Shown one piece after another: positions 12,929 through 24,568 of a stretch of 64,000 nucleotides of DNA (position 1 is the first letter of the stretch; each line of letters opens with the position of its first letter). Under the pieces are notes generated by a model. That model saw nothing but the letters and a program-made list of their open reading frames with translations, ran no database searches and was not told the DNA's origin. The stretch is from Apricaphanius iberus (taxonomy: Eukaryota > Chordata > Actinopteri > Cyprinodontiformes > Aphaniidae). A program made the position numbers and the translations under genes. The stretch spans positions 62,001 to 126,000 of the forward strand of contig JAPXFQ010000248.1 of assembly GCA_028564705.1 (NCBI GenBank), read 5' to 3'.

Positions 12929-15003
12929 TTCTTGAGTCTCCTCACAAGCCGCGTCCCACAACTAACACTGATGCAATTACCAACTGCTTCCTAACAGGAA
13001 GAGGACTTCCCTGCTTTGCTGGGGAAGCAGGTGCTTCTCTATTGTTGCAGTGTGATCACACTCTTAGATATGCTCCCACAGACCTAGAAGGACAGCTCAG
13101 ACAAAGATCTTTATACAGTAAGTGTAGCTGTCTTTTCTTTTTTTTTGTGGAGACATTCAAATCAAGCCTTCCTCCATCAGCCCACAGAGCTCTTAAAGCC
13201 CCTCTCTCACTCTGCTGGATGTGAACCGGCTTCCTACAGTTTTAGGAAATAACCTCAGTCCAACTCCAAAGCTCTTCTGTAATTAAGGGCTTCTCTTCAG
13301 TTTAAACAACTGTTAACTGTGGGAATTGTCATGCACTAGGCTGTAGTTAAGGGACAGACTGGGAAATGCCAATGCCCAAGTTTATTCTGAAATTAACATG
13401 AAAAAACACCAAATCGGGAAAAGGTAAAAAAGCTATTGTGCAGCTTTCACTATCACATAAGATTGTGCTTAAAAGAAATATAGGAAACAATCTATCAGTA
13501 ATCTATCAATAATATTTCTTTTTTTGTTATTTATTGTCATACGTCACATTTCAGTATGAAACTAAAACAAAATAAAAATATTAAAACTGAGGGTGAAAAC
13601 TTAAATTCTATTCACTGGTAACTTTGATTTAAAGAGTAATTAGCTGTCTGGAGCCGCTGACGTAAATGCACTTGATTAAAAGAATGAGATGAGATTCAAC
13701 AACATTAAAAAACAAATTTCTGATCTAAGTGAAGTACATCTCAGAAAAAGTTGTTCCATTGCCATCAAAGGAGGTTAAAATGAAATTGTTAACACAGAGC
13801 AGCTTTGCAGACAGTGTCTCAGCTTCCCTCAGTCTGATAACGCTGCTTTGTTCCTCACACACCGCTGTAGTTTTTCTAATGATTTATTTGGTTTTGAAAA
13901 CATAACCTCCTCGCCATATTTAATTTAAAAAAAGTATCTGAATGAGACATACAGCTGTGTTCATGCTGTTGCTTTACTCTTTTAGTGGCGAGCAGAGATT
14001 TGAGGTTCTTGCACGAGGAGTGCCCTCTGACACAGAAGAGGAATGGAGGTTAGCTAGCACCGCTGGTCGGTGGGTACACGCTTCATGTCGGATCAAGCTC
14101 TATTAAACAATGAACAAGGAATCTTTAAAACAAACGGTTTCATATTGATAAGTCATTTTCTGCAACCAAACTATTTAAAGTGCATAATTCTTCAGCGAGA
14201 CACATTCATTTAAGACAGCAGCTAATGTTAACAGTAGTGGACAGCCTATTTAACTAATCCCAAGAACTAACTGAAATTTTTACTATACCCATAATCTTCT
14301 CCAAACAGGGACTACATTTTCTTCAAGGGCTCACTAAAGCTATTAGAAGTACTTTTATTTTGTTGATAAAGGCTAAATATAAAACAGAAATTTTGAAGCC
14401 TCTCACAGCATTTTTTAAATAAATTTGGTATATTTCTTTGTGACAAACATGTTTTAGAACAACCACAGGATGTGAAAGCGTAGAGGTGTCTCCTTTTATA
14501 GTGAAAGCAATGCTCTACTTACATCATCGAGAATAAAGAGAGCTTGTTTTAATGAGAACAGAAAGCTTCTCTGTATAACACTCTGTCTTTACTTCCTCAA
14601 TAATCCCTGATAACTATATTAAAATTTAAATGCAAATATTATGTTCATAAATATTGAGTTGTAACACCTTATCCCTAAGAGGACCGAGGCAGTGCAAAGA
14701 CAGGCATGACCACTTTTCCTCTGTGTCCAATACATACATGACCTTTACAATGAAAAAGAATTGGCGGAGACACTATCATGTCAGAAAGGTACATGGTACA
14801 TATTTCATTGTGATTAGGGAGAACATTTTTGTTGCTTTCATCACTGCAGGTGTAACAGGTGCATATATCACACAAAAAGAGGCGCCAACCACAGGAGTAT
14901 GTTGTAAAGGTGAACATGAAAGATTTCACTGATAGTAGGGTTGTAAAGACAAACAGGAAGCTTTTCTGTGAATAACAGTGCCGCACTTGGATGCTGCCTT
15001 CAC

Positions 15004-15051
15004 CTCTGTCGGATAAGTGCGGCAGCCTCCTCTCCATGCCTAATCTGATAT
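15004..15051 (-). other. pik3r5: Possible pik3r5 leader exon (48 nt)
   Basis: On the minus strand a good polypyrimidine tract and acceptor (CTTTTTTCACCACAG) is followed by 48 nt and a GACAGAG|GTGAAG donor. It sits in the intron between the CpG promoter exon and the ATG exon. It contains an ATG. If it were joined to the exon at 6818, that frame would meet TGA within four codons of the junction, giving a short upstream ORF rather than an alternative N-terminus. No conservation evidence is available, so it may be chance. Confidence 0.2.
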
Positions 15052-17282
15052 CTGTGGTGAAAAAAGAAAAGTAAACTGTGTCAAAATCTCTTCTGTGCAA
15101 ACGGGATTTATAGTTACGTTGTCTGTCCTGACTCCTACCGTTTTTCTTTCTCAACAGGAGGGGAAAAAAATGTTCTCAAACTGATTGTGTAACTCATCAA
15201 ATTCTTCGAATCCCTTCCTGCAGTAGCAATCACCTTTAACTTGAAGCTTTGTACTTTTGAGGGACTCAATTGATTGCAATGCCATACACTGAGACTTGTT
15301 ATGTAGAAAACCACAGTGTTGACAGTTGTTTTTCAGAACTGCGGTCAAACTTGTATATAGATATACATTATGGTTTACCAGTATTTTCTCTCTAAACACT
15401 TCCCACATTCTGACACGCATCTAGAAGTTCTTACAGTCTGTTTTTGACAACCTTTTTGAGCTTTTTTCATGACACGTGATCATTGCCAGGTGTCCTTTCT
15501 CCAACACCAATGTCACACATTCAGTGCTCAATCATTAACAGGCAACGAGGTCCTTACACAGAGGTCTAAAGGGCTGGCAGAGGACAGTTAGAAGCTTTAT
15601 TCATATAGAACTATACCTGAATTAGCTTGGTTGTCTTTGATAGTTAAAACTATGATCAGATTTGAGCAGCAGAAAAACAAACAATGATACGTTGTTTTTT
15701 TACCTTAAGTGTGACATGATTTTGTCCTCATTAAAGCCTATTAGTGGTAGGCATATTCTCAGCAATTTTGTCAACAAAAAGCTAAACAGTTTTGATTTCC
15801 TGCACATCAAAGCAAGATAACATTGGCTAGAAGCGTTAGGTGTAAACAAACATATGTCTTATATGTAAATGTATTCAGCAGCAGCAACCCAGTTCAATTC
15901 CTGGTCATTTTAGATAATATTTCGTTCTTTGATCAACGAGTGAGCAAGCCAGGTTGCCATAGACTGTGGCCAGTTTCTGGAGTACTTGTGTAAGTTTCAG
16001 TCTGAGCATTCAACGGAAAAAAAAACACTGAGGACAAAATAAAATCTTCACTTCCTAAATAATCAGTTAACATTGAAATGTGTAGCACATATAATATTTT
16101 CTTAAATACCACTGAGTTTGTTGGATAAAAAATAGTGGTTAACCTAGAAAGAATCACACACATAGGAGTCGGAGAGAATTAGAGTCAAATAAGCTCTGCA
16201 GATGAAGACCAGGAGAAAAACTGTAAGGAAAGAGCCGTGTCTCTCTGCTCTCCTTCTCGTCTCAGCCTCCTGATCTCAAAGGGCCATCCCTCTGCAGTCT
16301 CTCTTTATTCAGCCAAATTTCATCAGCATCGTAAAAGAACAGGGTGTCATACAAAGAAACACATGTCTGAAACCAAATGACATTTAAAAAGTACATTTAA
16401 ACTATGTGATAAAGAAAGACACCCTAATAAAATAATAATTCATTATTATTTTACCTAACATTTCCCTAACAGAGTTCATTATAAGTCATAATGACCAGTT
16501 CCAGACAACCTTACCTTCATCTATGTTTAAGTTGACAGCATGCTTTTGTAATGTTTAAATCAACATCAATGAAAAATGGCCTACTTCCTATAGAAGCTGT
16601 CTCCAACTATGGCACATTATCTAAATCAGGGAAGTCAAGCTCATTTTAAATTTCGGTCCTCATCAAGTTCATGAATACCCTGAAAGGGCCAGTTGTGGCA
16701 GATTGTATTGATTCTATGCATAAGCAATTTGAAATATTTAAGGTTAAAATTCAATAATATTGAATATCTTTTCACAATAAAGTAATTGGGCAATATACAA
16801 ATATTACATTATTAGATTGATAAAATGATATTTAATAACAACAGTTATTGAAGGTTTTAATAACAGTGCTACATTAACAGTTATAGTGGGCCAGATGTGG
16901 CCCACTTTGAGTTGGATACCTGTGATCCAAATAGTTAAATTCTCTCTAAGGCAAATTGTCAAGTTCTACAGAGACCTGTTTATGAGACATCCATTTGCGC
17001 ATTTATGCGTGGTGTATTTAGCCCAGTCTTTCCTATCATAAACTTCAACAGCCTCAGCATTAATGCAGACTGCACCAAAGTCCATCTATTCATCTCCTGC
17101 TCCATCATGCCAATCACTCATGAACACCAAGACATTTGAACTCTTCTAACTGATGCATAGAATGGCACACTGACTCAAAGTAATCCCCTTTTCTGGAACC
17201 ATATAACCAAAAACGTACATGGCATTAGACTCTTGTGAACAAGAGTGACAGGTAAATCTAAAACTGTTATCACACTGAATAT

Positions 17283-17632
17283 TAGGGGTGCTCCGATTGA
17301 TCGCCCACAGATAATTATCGGCTGATTTCCGTGGAAAAGTGCGTGATCGGTGTTCGCAGATCACTGCCTTTCATTCCCGATCACAAGTACTGGTAGCGAC
17401 TTTATTTTTATAGTCTATGTACTGACTATGAGGAACCATGCTTTTTCTAAATTAAGTTGATTTTTATTGTTCCTTTTTCCAAATCATGTAACACATGAAG
17501 TAGCACTCACCATAAATAAATGAAAAACTTAAAGCCAAACTATGTGATTGGTATCGGTGATCGGCAATGATCGATATCTTGGCTGATCGGTATTGATGAT
17601 CAGCAGCCTACAACCTGATCGGAGCATCCCTA
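17283..17632. mobile_element. hAT-like MITE with 8-bp target duplication
   Basis: 350 bp, without any ORF. The ends are TAGGGGTGCTCCGAT and ATCGGAGCATCCCTA, perfect or near-perfect inverted repeats of the hAT type common in fish. The flanks are an exact 8-bp duplication, CTGAATAT, at 17275-17282 and 17633-17640. Subterminal repeats of GATCGG/CGATCA are frequent. It is a non-autonomous insertion into the left terminal repeat of the mariner/Tc1 copy, so it is younger than that element. Confidence 0.9.
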
Positions 17633-17824
17633 CTGAATATCATCCAAAAAGTTTCATTCATTTGAGTAATTAAACTTAAAAGGTGGAAATAATATATGAT
17701 ATATACTTATTAAATGCAAAGAGAGATATTTCAAGTTTATAGTCATTATCATTTTTATAATTATGTCTAATAGCCTATGAAAACCCCAAATTTAAAATCT
17801 TAGAAATTTTGATCACAACATGAA

Positions 17825-18299
17825 TCAATAAAACCAGGATATTAAATATAGAAATGTCAGACCGCTAAAAAGCATGACCCATTTGACCATAATCATGCAT
17901 ATATTCAGTACTTGGTTAGGGTCCCTTTTTTCATCAGTTACTGACTCAATGCATCGTGGGATGGATGCTATAAACCTGTGGCACTGCTGCGGTTTTATGG
18001 AAAACCAGGGTGCTTCAAAAGCGGCTTCCAGGTCTCCCGTATTGTTCGGTCTCATGTCTCTTCTTTCTCTTGCCAATGCCCAATAGATTCTCTATGGGGT
18101 TCAGGTCAGGCAAATTTGCTTTCCAAACAAGCATAGTGGTCCCATGGCCATTACCAAAGGTTTTGGTACTTTTGGTAGTTTGGGCAGGTGCCAAGACCTT
18201 GGCCCAAGACTTCCTGAAAAATGAAGTAGGCATCTTCATAATGCTTGTCTGCAGAAAGAAGCACAAAGTGCTCTGAAATGTCCTGGTACGTGGCTGCAT
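17825..18299 (-). pseudogene. Tc1/mariner transposase remnant
   Basis: Two overlapping minus-strand frames carry the C-terminal part of a DDE transposase. One contains LPDLNPIENLLG, which holds the third catalytic acidic residue region (PDLNPIEN). The other contains DLEAAFEAPW and PQQCHRFIASIPRCIESV, the usual downstream helices. The two parts are in different frames and stops are frequent, so the gene is dead. It belongs to the 17249-19014 element. Confidence 0.85.
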
Positions 18300-19014
18300 G
18301 GACTCATGACTTCAAAAAGAACAGTCAACCAACATCAGCAGATTACATGGCTCCCCAAATCAACACAGCCTGTGGAAACCTTACACTGGACTTCAAGCAT
18401 CTTGGACTGTGCATCTCTCCATTCTTCCTCCAGACTCTGGGACCTTGACTTCAAATGAGATGCAAAATTTGCTCTCATAAGGAAAGAAGACTTTGGACCA
18501 CAAAGCTACGTTGTTAAGGAGCAGCTTGTGCCCTTTATTTGTTGACAATTTTCCCTTCAAAATAACTTTCTATTCATTTGCTTTGATACAGCAGTTTGCG
18601 AACATCCAACGACTTTTGTAAATACTATTTGAGGTTTTCCCCTCTTATGGAGGGTGTCTGATTGTTTTCTGCACAACTGTCAGGTCAACAGTCCTCCCCA
18701 TGATTGTGATTCCTACTGAACAAGACAGAGACCATTTAAAAGCTCAGGAACCCTTTGCAGGTGTTTTGGATTAAGTAGCTGATTAGAGTGACACTTTAAG
18801 CCTAAAGTATTGAACGTTTTTACATCACTTTACTTTTTCTAAGATTTTGAATTATGGGTTTTCATAAGCTATAATAATCAAATTTATAACAAGGCTTGAA
18901 ATATATTGATTTGTAATAAGTCCATATCATATATTAGTTTCAGCTTTTAAAGTGAATTACTAAAATAAATAAACTTTTGCACGATATTTTAATTTTTCTG
19001 GGTTTCGGCTGTAC

Positions 19015-19973
19015 AAACTCAGTATTGAAAAACAGCAATACCTTCTTGAAGGCTCAGACATATGATTCAGCAATCAGTAGGGATTGAGTTTACCATTTTA
19101 TTATCAAGTATTCTTTCTATTTTCTCTCAGGCCAACATATAGTCTGGCCCTGCCAGTCCCTTCAATTTCATTTACTACAGCATTGTGAAGCTGACTAAAT
19201 AAAATTAACGAAGCAACACACTTCTGTATTTGTTTGATATGTTGTTTTTCACTATAATTATTATACTCTCAATTCAGTTCAAAGAGTCCATAGATGGAAG
19301 AAATTCATTTTCTTCCCCTTTCTGATTCTTGCTTTTAACCACAGCAAGTGGCCCAGATGCCTAAATGCTCTGATTCCTACCTATTGGATGATTCACACTT
19401 TGTGGCAATCTATTAGGTGGATCTAAAAAAGTGGAAAGTTAGTTAAAGTCAAACTGATGTTCCAAACAATTAAACATATCAGATTACCACCTTGGAACCG
19501 GAAGCTACAAGACTACCTATGCAGTTTCAGAAAATACCCACTTGTGTCATATTTTAGTTCTTTACTACTGTAGGTAAAGCCACGCTAGACTTCTGAGCAA
19601 TGAACGCACACGTGCTCCTTTTTTTCTGTATCATCTCTACTTCCTCTCTATGACAAGTGTGAATAATAGATGGGGGAAAGCAGAAGTGTATAAAATAGTT
19701 CTAACACTTAGGGGGGTTCTGCGTTTGAAATCAATAGGCCTAACTCTTTTTCCCTGCATGTTTTGACAGAAAACATTCAAAAGAGGAGCTCTGACGTTAT
19801 AAAAACTTGAGACACAGTAAGATGACAGCATACATAATAAAACAAATGTTGCTGTTGTTGCAACAAATCATGAGCAGTCAAAAACCAAACATATTTTCCT
19901 GTTGAACATTCACCGATAAAAAACAGCTGTGTTAGTTTGAAACCAACACCATACAGATGGATCATCACCTTAC
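19015..19973. other. Gene-free stretch inside pik3r5 leader intron
   Basis: Between the mariner copy and the promoter exon. A/T-rich, no exon and no recognisable repeat apart from short TA-rich tracts. The 63-64-codon minus-strand frames here have no family resemblance. Confidence 0.5.
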
Positions 19974-20215
19974 CTGCTGTTCACTGTCCAGCCTCCATCG
20001 CGTCAGCGTGTTTTTGGAGAATCAAATAAGTCCGCGGAAAGGGGGAAAAGTGTGTTCTGCTCGGCGTCGCTTCCATTCATTCACCACCCACTGAACAGAA
20101 CAGCCACATCCTGGGCCGGGCCGAACCGAACCGAGCGGAGCCGAACAGTTTCAGGTCAAACCAGAGAGGGATCAGCCCGCTATGCTTTCAGAGCGCCGCT
20201 GTTCTGACTGCTGCG
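19974..20215 (-). other. pik3r5: Probable pik3r5 non-coding exon 1
   Basis: Reading the minus strand, CpG-rich sequence ends in AACAGCAG|GTAAGGTG, a near-consensus splice donor (exon end 19974). The only late ATG (ATGGAGGCTGGACAG then TGA) opens five codons, so the exon is untranslated. The next supported minus-strand exon is the ATG exon of pik3r5 13 kb further on, hence the assignment. The 5' end is not defined by sequence; 20215 is a guess from where CpG density falls. Confidence 0.5.
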
Positions 20216-20330
20216 CTTCATAAACACTGCGGCTCATTTGAGACAGGAAGTGTAACTCTGAAGTGCATGTGAACACAATGACGGTGGCTGCCGTGGTGTG
20301 CGTGCGCGCGCGCGTGTGTGCGTAGGCCTA
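19990..20330 (-). promoter_or_regulatory. pik3r5: CpG-rich promoter, probably of pik3r5
   Basis: This is the only CpG-dense block between 7 and 32 kb. It contains GGGCCGGGCCGAACCGAACC and a CGTGCGCGCGCGCGTGTG tract at about 20299-20318. There is no TATA box. ACAGGAAGTG at 20243-20252 fits an ETS-family site, which would suit a blood-cell gene, but this is inference. Promoter direction is deduced from the minus-strand donor at 19974. Confidence 0.5.
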
Positions 20331-20478
20331 TCTCCGAGAAGTCGCATGCGGATTTTTGGAGGGATGTTGAAAAAGCCCACGGAAAGGAAGTCATTTGTTT
20401 TGTGTAATATTTTTGTCTTCGTGATTTTCATAAATTGAGTCTTTCAAATCCTTTGTTCTTACAATGTTCTGAACTTAC

Positions 20479-21665
20479 AGTGCCTTGCAAAAGTAGGCTA
20501 TTTCAATAACATGGACTTCTTCAAAGTTAATATCAGAGGTGGGAGTATGTTTTTTTTTTTTTACTCGGATAACAGTAGCTCTACTTCAGCATATTTCTAC
20601 TCTAATAAAATAAACTATTCAAGTAAGAGTAAAATATATTTAGTAAAACGGCTACTTGAGCAGCCTATAACTGTTTGGTCACAAAATCTGATTAAATATT
20701 TTAAACTGATGTCGTCTGACAGCCAAAAAAATGACTATAATTTTTTTTTTTTTTTTTTTTTTTTTTTTGTAATACTGGCATTTTGAAAATCAAGAAACAA
20801 AAATAAACAACAGCATTACAAAACATATTGATGCCGAAAAAAACACGTTTTTCAACACAAGAATTGCAAAACTTGTGTATTTTTTTATATAGGCCTATAG
20901 AAACGGGGGAAATAAATTCAAGTAATAATATCCACTTTTTACTGCATGTTCACTTGATCTACGAATGGTAGGGTGAGCTGATAGAAAATAACATTAAAAA
21001 AGAAAGCTTTGTGTGAGTAGTCTCACTTAAACTTTAAATGTGTGTCTGGTGCATTTTGGTTAAAACAAAGTTACTTTAGTTGATAGAGTAGGCAGAAATT
21101 TCTGTCAAATAAAATTAGCAATGTATTATAATAATATTACTCAAGTAAAAAGTACAGTAACCTAAAATTTCTACTTAAAGTAATTTCTTTATTTCAAAAA
21201 AAGACTCAAGTAAATGTAACTGAGTAAATGTAACAAGTAACTACCCACTTCTGGTTGTTATTATAAGAATCCATGTACTTTCTTGAGGTTTTGTGTGACT
21301 GACCAATAAAAAAATGCACCTTTTACTGTGATACCTCTAAAAAACATGCAGTTCAAGTAAATTCCTCCAATAATTCATCCAACTGGTAAATAGAGTCAAT
21401 CTGTGTGCAGTTTACTCTCAGTATAAATGTGGTTGCTCCCTGAAGGTCTGATAGGACATCAAGAACTAAACAGTATCATGAAGACCTACAGAGATCCACA
21501 ACAAAGTTGGCATAATCTGTAAGCAGGGTAACTTATGTATTAGTCGTGTGCGTCACACACGAGGCCTTTATGGAAGAGTGGCTAGAAGTAAGTCATCGTT
21601 GGAAGAAAGACATATGAAGTTCTGTTAGAGATTTGCTATCAGTCAAACAGGGGACACAACAGATA
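20479..21665 (+). mobile_element. Tc1-like transposon fragment, split by a hAT MITE
   Basis: The left end reads ACAGTGCCTTGCAAAAGTA, the typical end of a fish Tc1 family. After the inserted MITE (20534-21253) the sequence continues with known Tc1-type leader sequence (CAACTGGTAAATAGAGTC, CAGTATCATGAAGACC). It then gives the transposase-coding stretch around 21560-21660 (GGCCTTTATGGAAGAGTGGC). The 3' part is missing and another repeat follows at about 21668. It encodes nothing intact. Confidence 0.7.
20534..21253. mobile_element. hAT-like MITE (GAGGTGGG...CCCACTTC)
   Basis: The ends CAGAGGTGGGAGT and ACTACCCACTTCTG are inverted repeats. The interior is filled with CTCAAGTAA / TTACTTGAG type motifs, a pattern familiar from fish hAT-derived MITEs. 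The flanks GTTAATAT (20526-20533) and GTTGTTAT (21254-21261) match at 6 of 8 positions, as expected of an old target duplication. It includes a long poly-T tract at about 20742-20768. No ORF. Confidence 0.7.
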
Positions 21666-21667
21666 TA

Positions 21668-22440
21668 TGGCAACTGAACTTTATTTGTGTAGCACACTTT
21701 CAACAAGGCAAATCAACATGCTTTACACCATTGTGTTATAAATAAAAATAAAAGCACCAAAAAAAGCATAAAACACAATATTAGAGACACATAATACATG
21801 ATAAATTAAAACATTTGACATTCAGGCTATTGTCAATCACTTACTCAAAGGCAACTCTAAGTAAATGGGTTTTAGACTTGATTTAAAACAACTTATTGCT
21901 TCAGCAGCTTTGCAGTGGTCTGGCAGTTTGTTCAAGATAAGGGTAATACAGAAACTGAAAGCTTCTCTATTTTTCGTTCTAATTTTAGTGTTGATTAGTA
22001 GACTAGAGTTGGAGGACGAGTGGTCTGAGAGTCTTGTATAGTGACAACAGATCTTAAATATACTTTAGTCCTAAGTCATTCAATGATTTATAGACTAGTA
22101 AAAGTATATTGTTTATTCTCTCAGCTACATGGATCCAGTGCAAGGACTTTAGAGCTGTAATGGTTTGCTTTAGGTTGCATTCACACCAGCCCTGTTTAGT
22201 TTGCTTGTAACAAATTCTTGTTCGTTTGCCTGGAAAGTCTGATTTGTTTGGGGAGGTGTGAATGGGCAATCAAACTCTGATTCGGACAAAACAAAAAACT
22301 CTAGTCTGCCCAAAAACGTCGGTCTCGGTTCGATTGCAATGAACTCTGCTTCGGTTTGATTCCATGTGTGAATGGTAAGCGGACCAGGGCCGCACCAAAA
22401 GCAGAAAGCAGACTATTGTACAGGGCATTCTGGGTAAATA
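21668..22440. repeat. Interspersed repeat(s), class uncertain
   Basis: The first part (about 21668-22170, AACTTTATTTGTGTAGCACA onwards) looks like the widespread fish repeat ending in a stretch of TTTATTTRTATAGCAC type. The second part (about 22175-22440) begins TTGCATTCACACCAGCC and contains GTGTGAATGG twice, resembling DNA-transposon-derived repeats. I identify these only by general familiarity. No protein is encoded. Confidence 0.4.
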
Positions 22441-24255
22441 TGATCCAAACAACAACGCATGCTGGAGAGATAAATGATGGATCTTGTACATACCTTCCTC
22501 AATGTCTGTATAAAGAGGCCATCTGTGCTAGAAGTTGTATTCAGTCGGTCCTCCTCATAGCACACTACCTCATATGGAGCCGTTTCAGCAGTCTTGTATA
22601 AAAAACAACATTTTCCATATTACTCCGCCTCATTCTATGTTCATCCTGAGTTAATGTTGCAGTATTTATCAGGCACTAGCAAGAAGTAACCTTAGTTAGC
22701 TGAGCTAAGCCATGGTTCACAGGAAGTGACGAGACCACGGTCACCACGTCCCATGTTTACATACTGAAGCGTGACAGCATCCTGCTCTGACTTCTTAGCA
22801 ACAGTTAGCAGGCAACCGTCTATTTACTCAGATTACCTAATCCCAAGGAACCACACATTGCATTTTCCCTAAGAAGTAACTCTCAGCAGTTCTCATACAA
22901 CTCACAACACCTGGTAACATTAACTACTGTATCACAATAAGAGCATCTCCCATGAACAGAACACATGTCTATAGAGCACATTAGCTGATTCCAGCTAGTA
23001 GCTATTAGCTAAGCTACAGTTAAACCATGGGTAGGACAGATGAAGAAAGAATCAGAGGGACCGGAGCTAAAGCCGCTCCTTCTACTCTCAAATCACTGGT
23101 GAGGAAATTTTGAGTTCCCCATGAGTTAAGTCGACATTTGTGTTGTAAACAAGAGGACCACTGTTTGCTGCACATTTGCTTGGTAGTCGGAGCCATCTGG
23201 AGTCATTGTGAAAGTACAAACAAATAGGAAACTGAAAGAAATAGGCAACCAAATAGAAAAGAGTGTGCCTGGCTCTGTAGAGGCAGAGATATCAAACATC
23301 TGTCAACATCTGCAGTGCATAGTAAAAAGCACTGAAAGCATCCACTCCTGTCAATCCACCACCAAGCACCAATCCCACCACCAGCACCAATTCATCATCA
23401 CAACCATGTTATGCCCCTGTTGTTTTAACCATGGATGAAGTAATGGGTGCTATGTACATTTTCTTTTTTTGTTGTTGTTACATGTTTATTGCTGGATTTA
23501 TGGAAAAACATCAGCCAATATTGCATATCCATAAATATTATAATGGAAAAATAAATAAAATATAAATTAGAAGTGTAAGGTGAAAAAATATATTTTTATG
23601 AGTTTGAATTTTACTCGAATACAAATATAAATACCCCTCCCCCCTTAATAAATAGAAATACAGATACACATAGTGACTGCTTTGCACACACTATTGTCTG
23701 TCTGTCTGTCTAATGGAAAATCTGTGAAAACAAATCCCCACACTACACTGTTCCTAATTATTAGTTCCTATAAAGTAACTATTCATTTCACAAATTACAA
23801 AATCAGATTCCTGTAATTTTATTTGTCTATCAGAATTGTTCTTGTTCTGACCCTGCAATAAATGCTCATACATTTTCTGTCTTCATTCAACTCTATCAGG
23901 GAAACACTACTTCCTCCCCTGCTGCTTTGCTTATTGTTTACATGTTATTCTAATAGCGCCTCTTTGAATTCCCCTTCTCTTAAAGGAATCTAAATGCAGT
24001 TAAAGTAACCCATGCAAACACATGCAAACAGTACAGGGGTTCAGCTTTCATAAATTCTGCTTTTATTAACATCTGATGTTAAGCTTATTTAGAGCACATA
24101 AAAGGTGCTTTTCCAGAGTTGGAATTTATGGGTAACTTTACTTGACCTTTCGGGTATCTCCACTTCACTTCATATCCACATCATGGCCCCTCCCATTTAA
24201 TATCTAAAGGGTAAATAGACTGTATTTGTTTTACACTTTTTCAGTGACCACAAAG
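22441..24255. other. Gene-free stretch between pik3r5 promoter and ntn1
   Basis: No exon, RNA gene or transposon protein recognised. The 76-codon plus-strand frame at 23208-23438 ends in a His/Gln-rich stretch made by CCACCA-type simple sequence and is not credible as a gene. A short (GTCT)n run lies at 23696-23711. Confidence 0.45.
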
Positions 24256-24259
24256 CGCT

Positions 24260-24380
24260 TTACACTCATCTACATGCTCCCGTCAACTAAGATTATAACT
24301 AGAAATAAGATTGGGTACCAAAACTTTGCAGATGACACTCAGCTTTACCTGTATTATGAGATTTTGGGTAAAAAAACTCC
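24260..24380 (+). pseudogene. LINE reverse-transcriptase fragment (motif C)
   Basis: The plus-strand frame contains IYMLPSTKIITRNKIGY followed by NFADDTQLYL. FADDT is the catalytic YADD-type motif of non-LTR reverse transcriptases, and its surroundings match fish CR1/L2-type LINEs. Only about 40 residues survive. It is directly abutted by a Tc1 fragment at 24418. Confidence 0.75.
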
Positions 24381-24417
24381 TTACAACGTTGAGAGCATTG
24401 AAGATGAAACGTAGCTA

Positions 24418-24568
24418 GATCTTCCTACATGACAATGATCCCAAACACACTAACGGGGCAACAAAGGAGTGGCTACTTAAAAACGCCTTTCAAGTCCCTG
24501 GAGTGGCCTAGCTGGTCTCCAGACCTCAATCTCTAGAGAAGATCTGCATGGAAGAATGGGCCAAAATA
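24418..24568 (+). pseudogene. Tc1-like transposase fragment, left half
   Basis: The translation gives [12 protein letters not shown] sequence, then [13 protein letters not shown] and a worn PDLNPIEN region, ending EEWAKI. That is the typical C-terminal third of Tc1 transposase. The reading frame contains stops. The sequence breaks off at about 24568, where a minus-strand LINE begins, and resumes at about 25562. The two halves are one element split by the LINE. Confidence 0.8.

Larger units (their letters stand above)
6819..17248. other. pik3r5 leader intron, largely featureless
   Basis: This lies between the probable pik3r5 non-coding exon 1 (19974) and the ATG exon (6818). I see no conserved coding exon. 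Small items include fish-repeat-like stretches near 8210-8290 and 8500-8770, and a block at 10590-11230 that resembles an interspersed DNA element (it begins near AACTCACCCCAAATCACC). There is also a C-homopolymer at 12903-12935. A splice-flanked 48-nt segment on the minus strand at 15004-15051 is listed separately. The longest frames here (147 codons at 10662, 159 codons at 14675) have no recognisable domain. Confidence 0.5.
17249..19014 (-). mobile_element. Mariner/Tc1-type transposon, decayed, hit by a hAT MITE
   Basis: Long terminal inverted repeats of about 200 bp are readable. The left side has AATATCATCCAAAAAGTTTC and TAATATATGATAT...ATATTTCAAG. The right side has, as complement, AAAATATCGTGCAAAAGTTT and TAATATATGATAT...ATATTTCAAG. 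The left arm is split by the 350-bp hAT MITE at 17283-17632. Removing it restores the continuous arm, so the element was about 1.4 kb. The minus-strand interior keeps transposase remnants (see 17825-18299). Host-gene relevance: none seen; it lies in the pik3r5 leader intron. Confidence 0.85.

Noticed and set aside
14675..15154. 159-codon minus-strand ORF
   Set aside because: Phe/Cys/Thr-rich chance frame; only a 48-nt part with splice signals was kept as a low-confidence leader exon.
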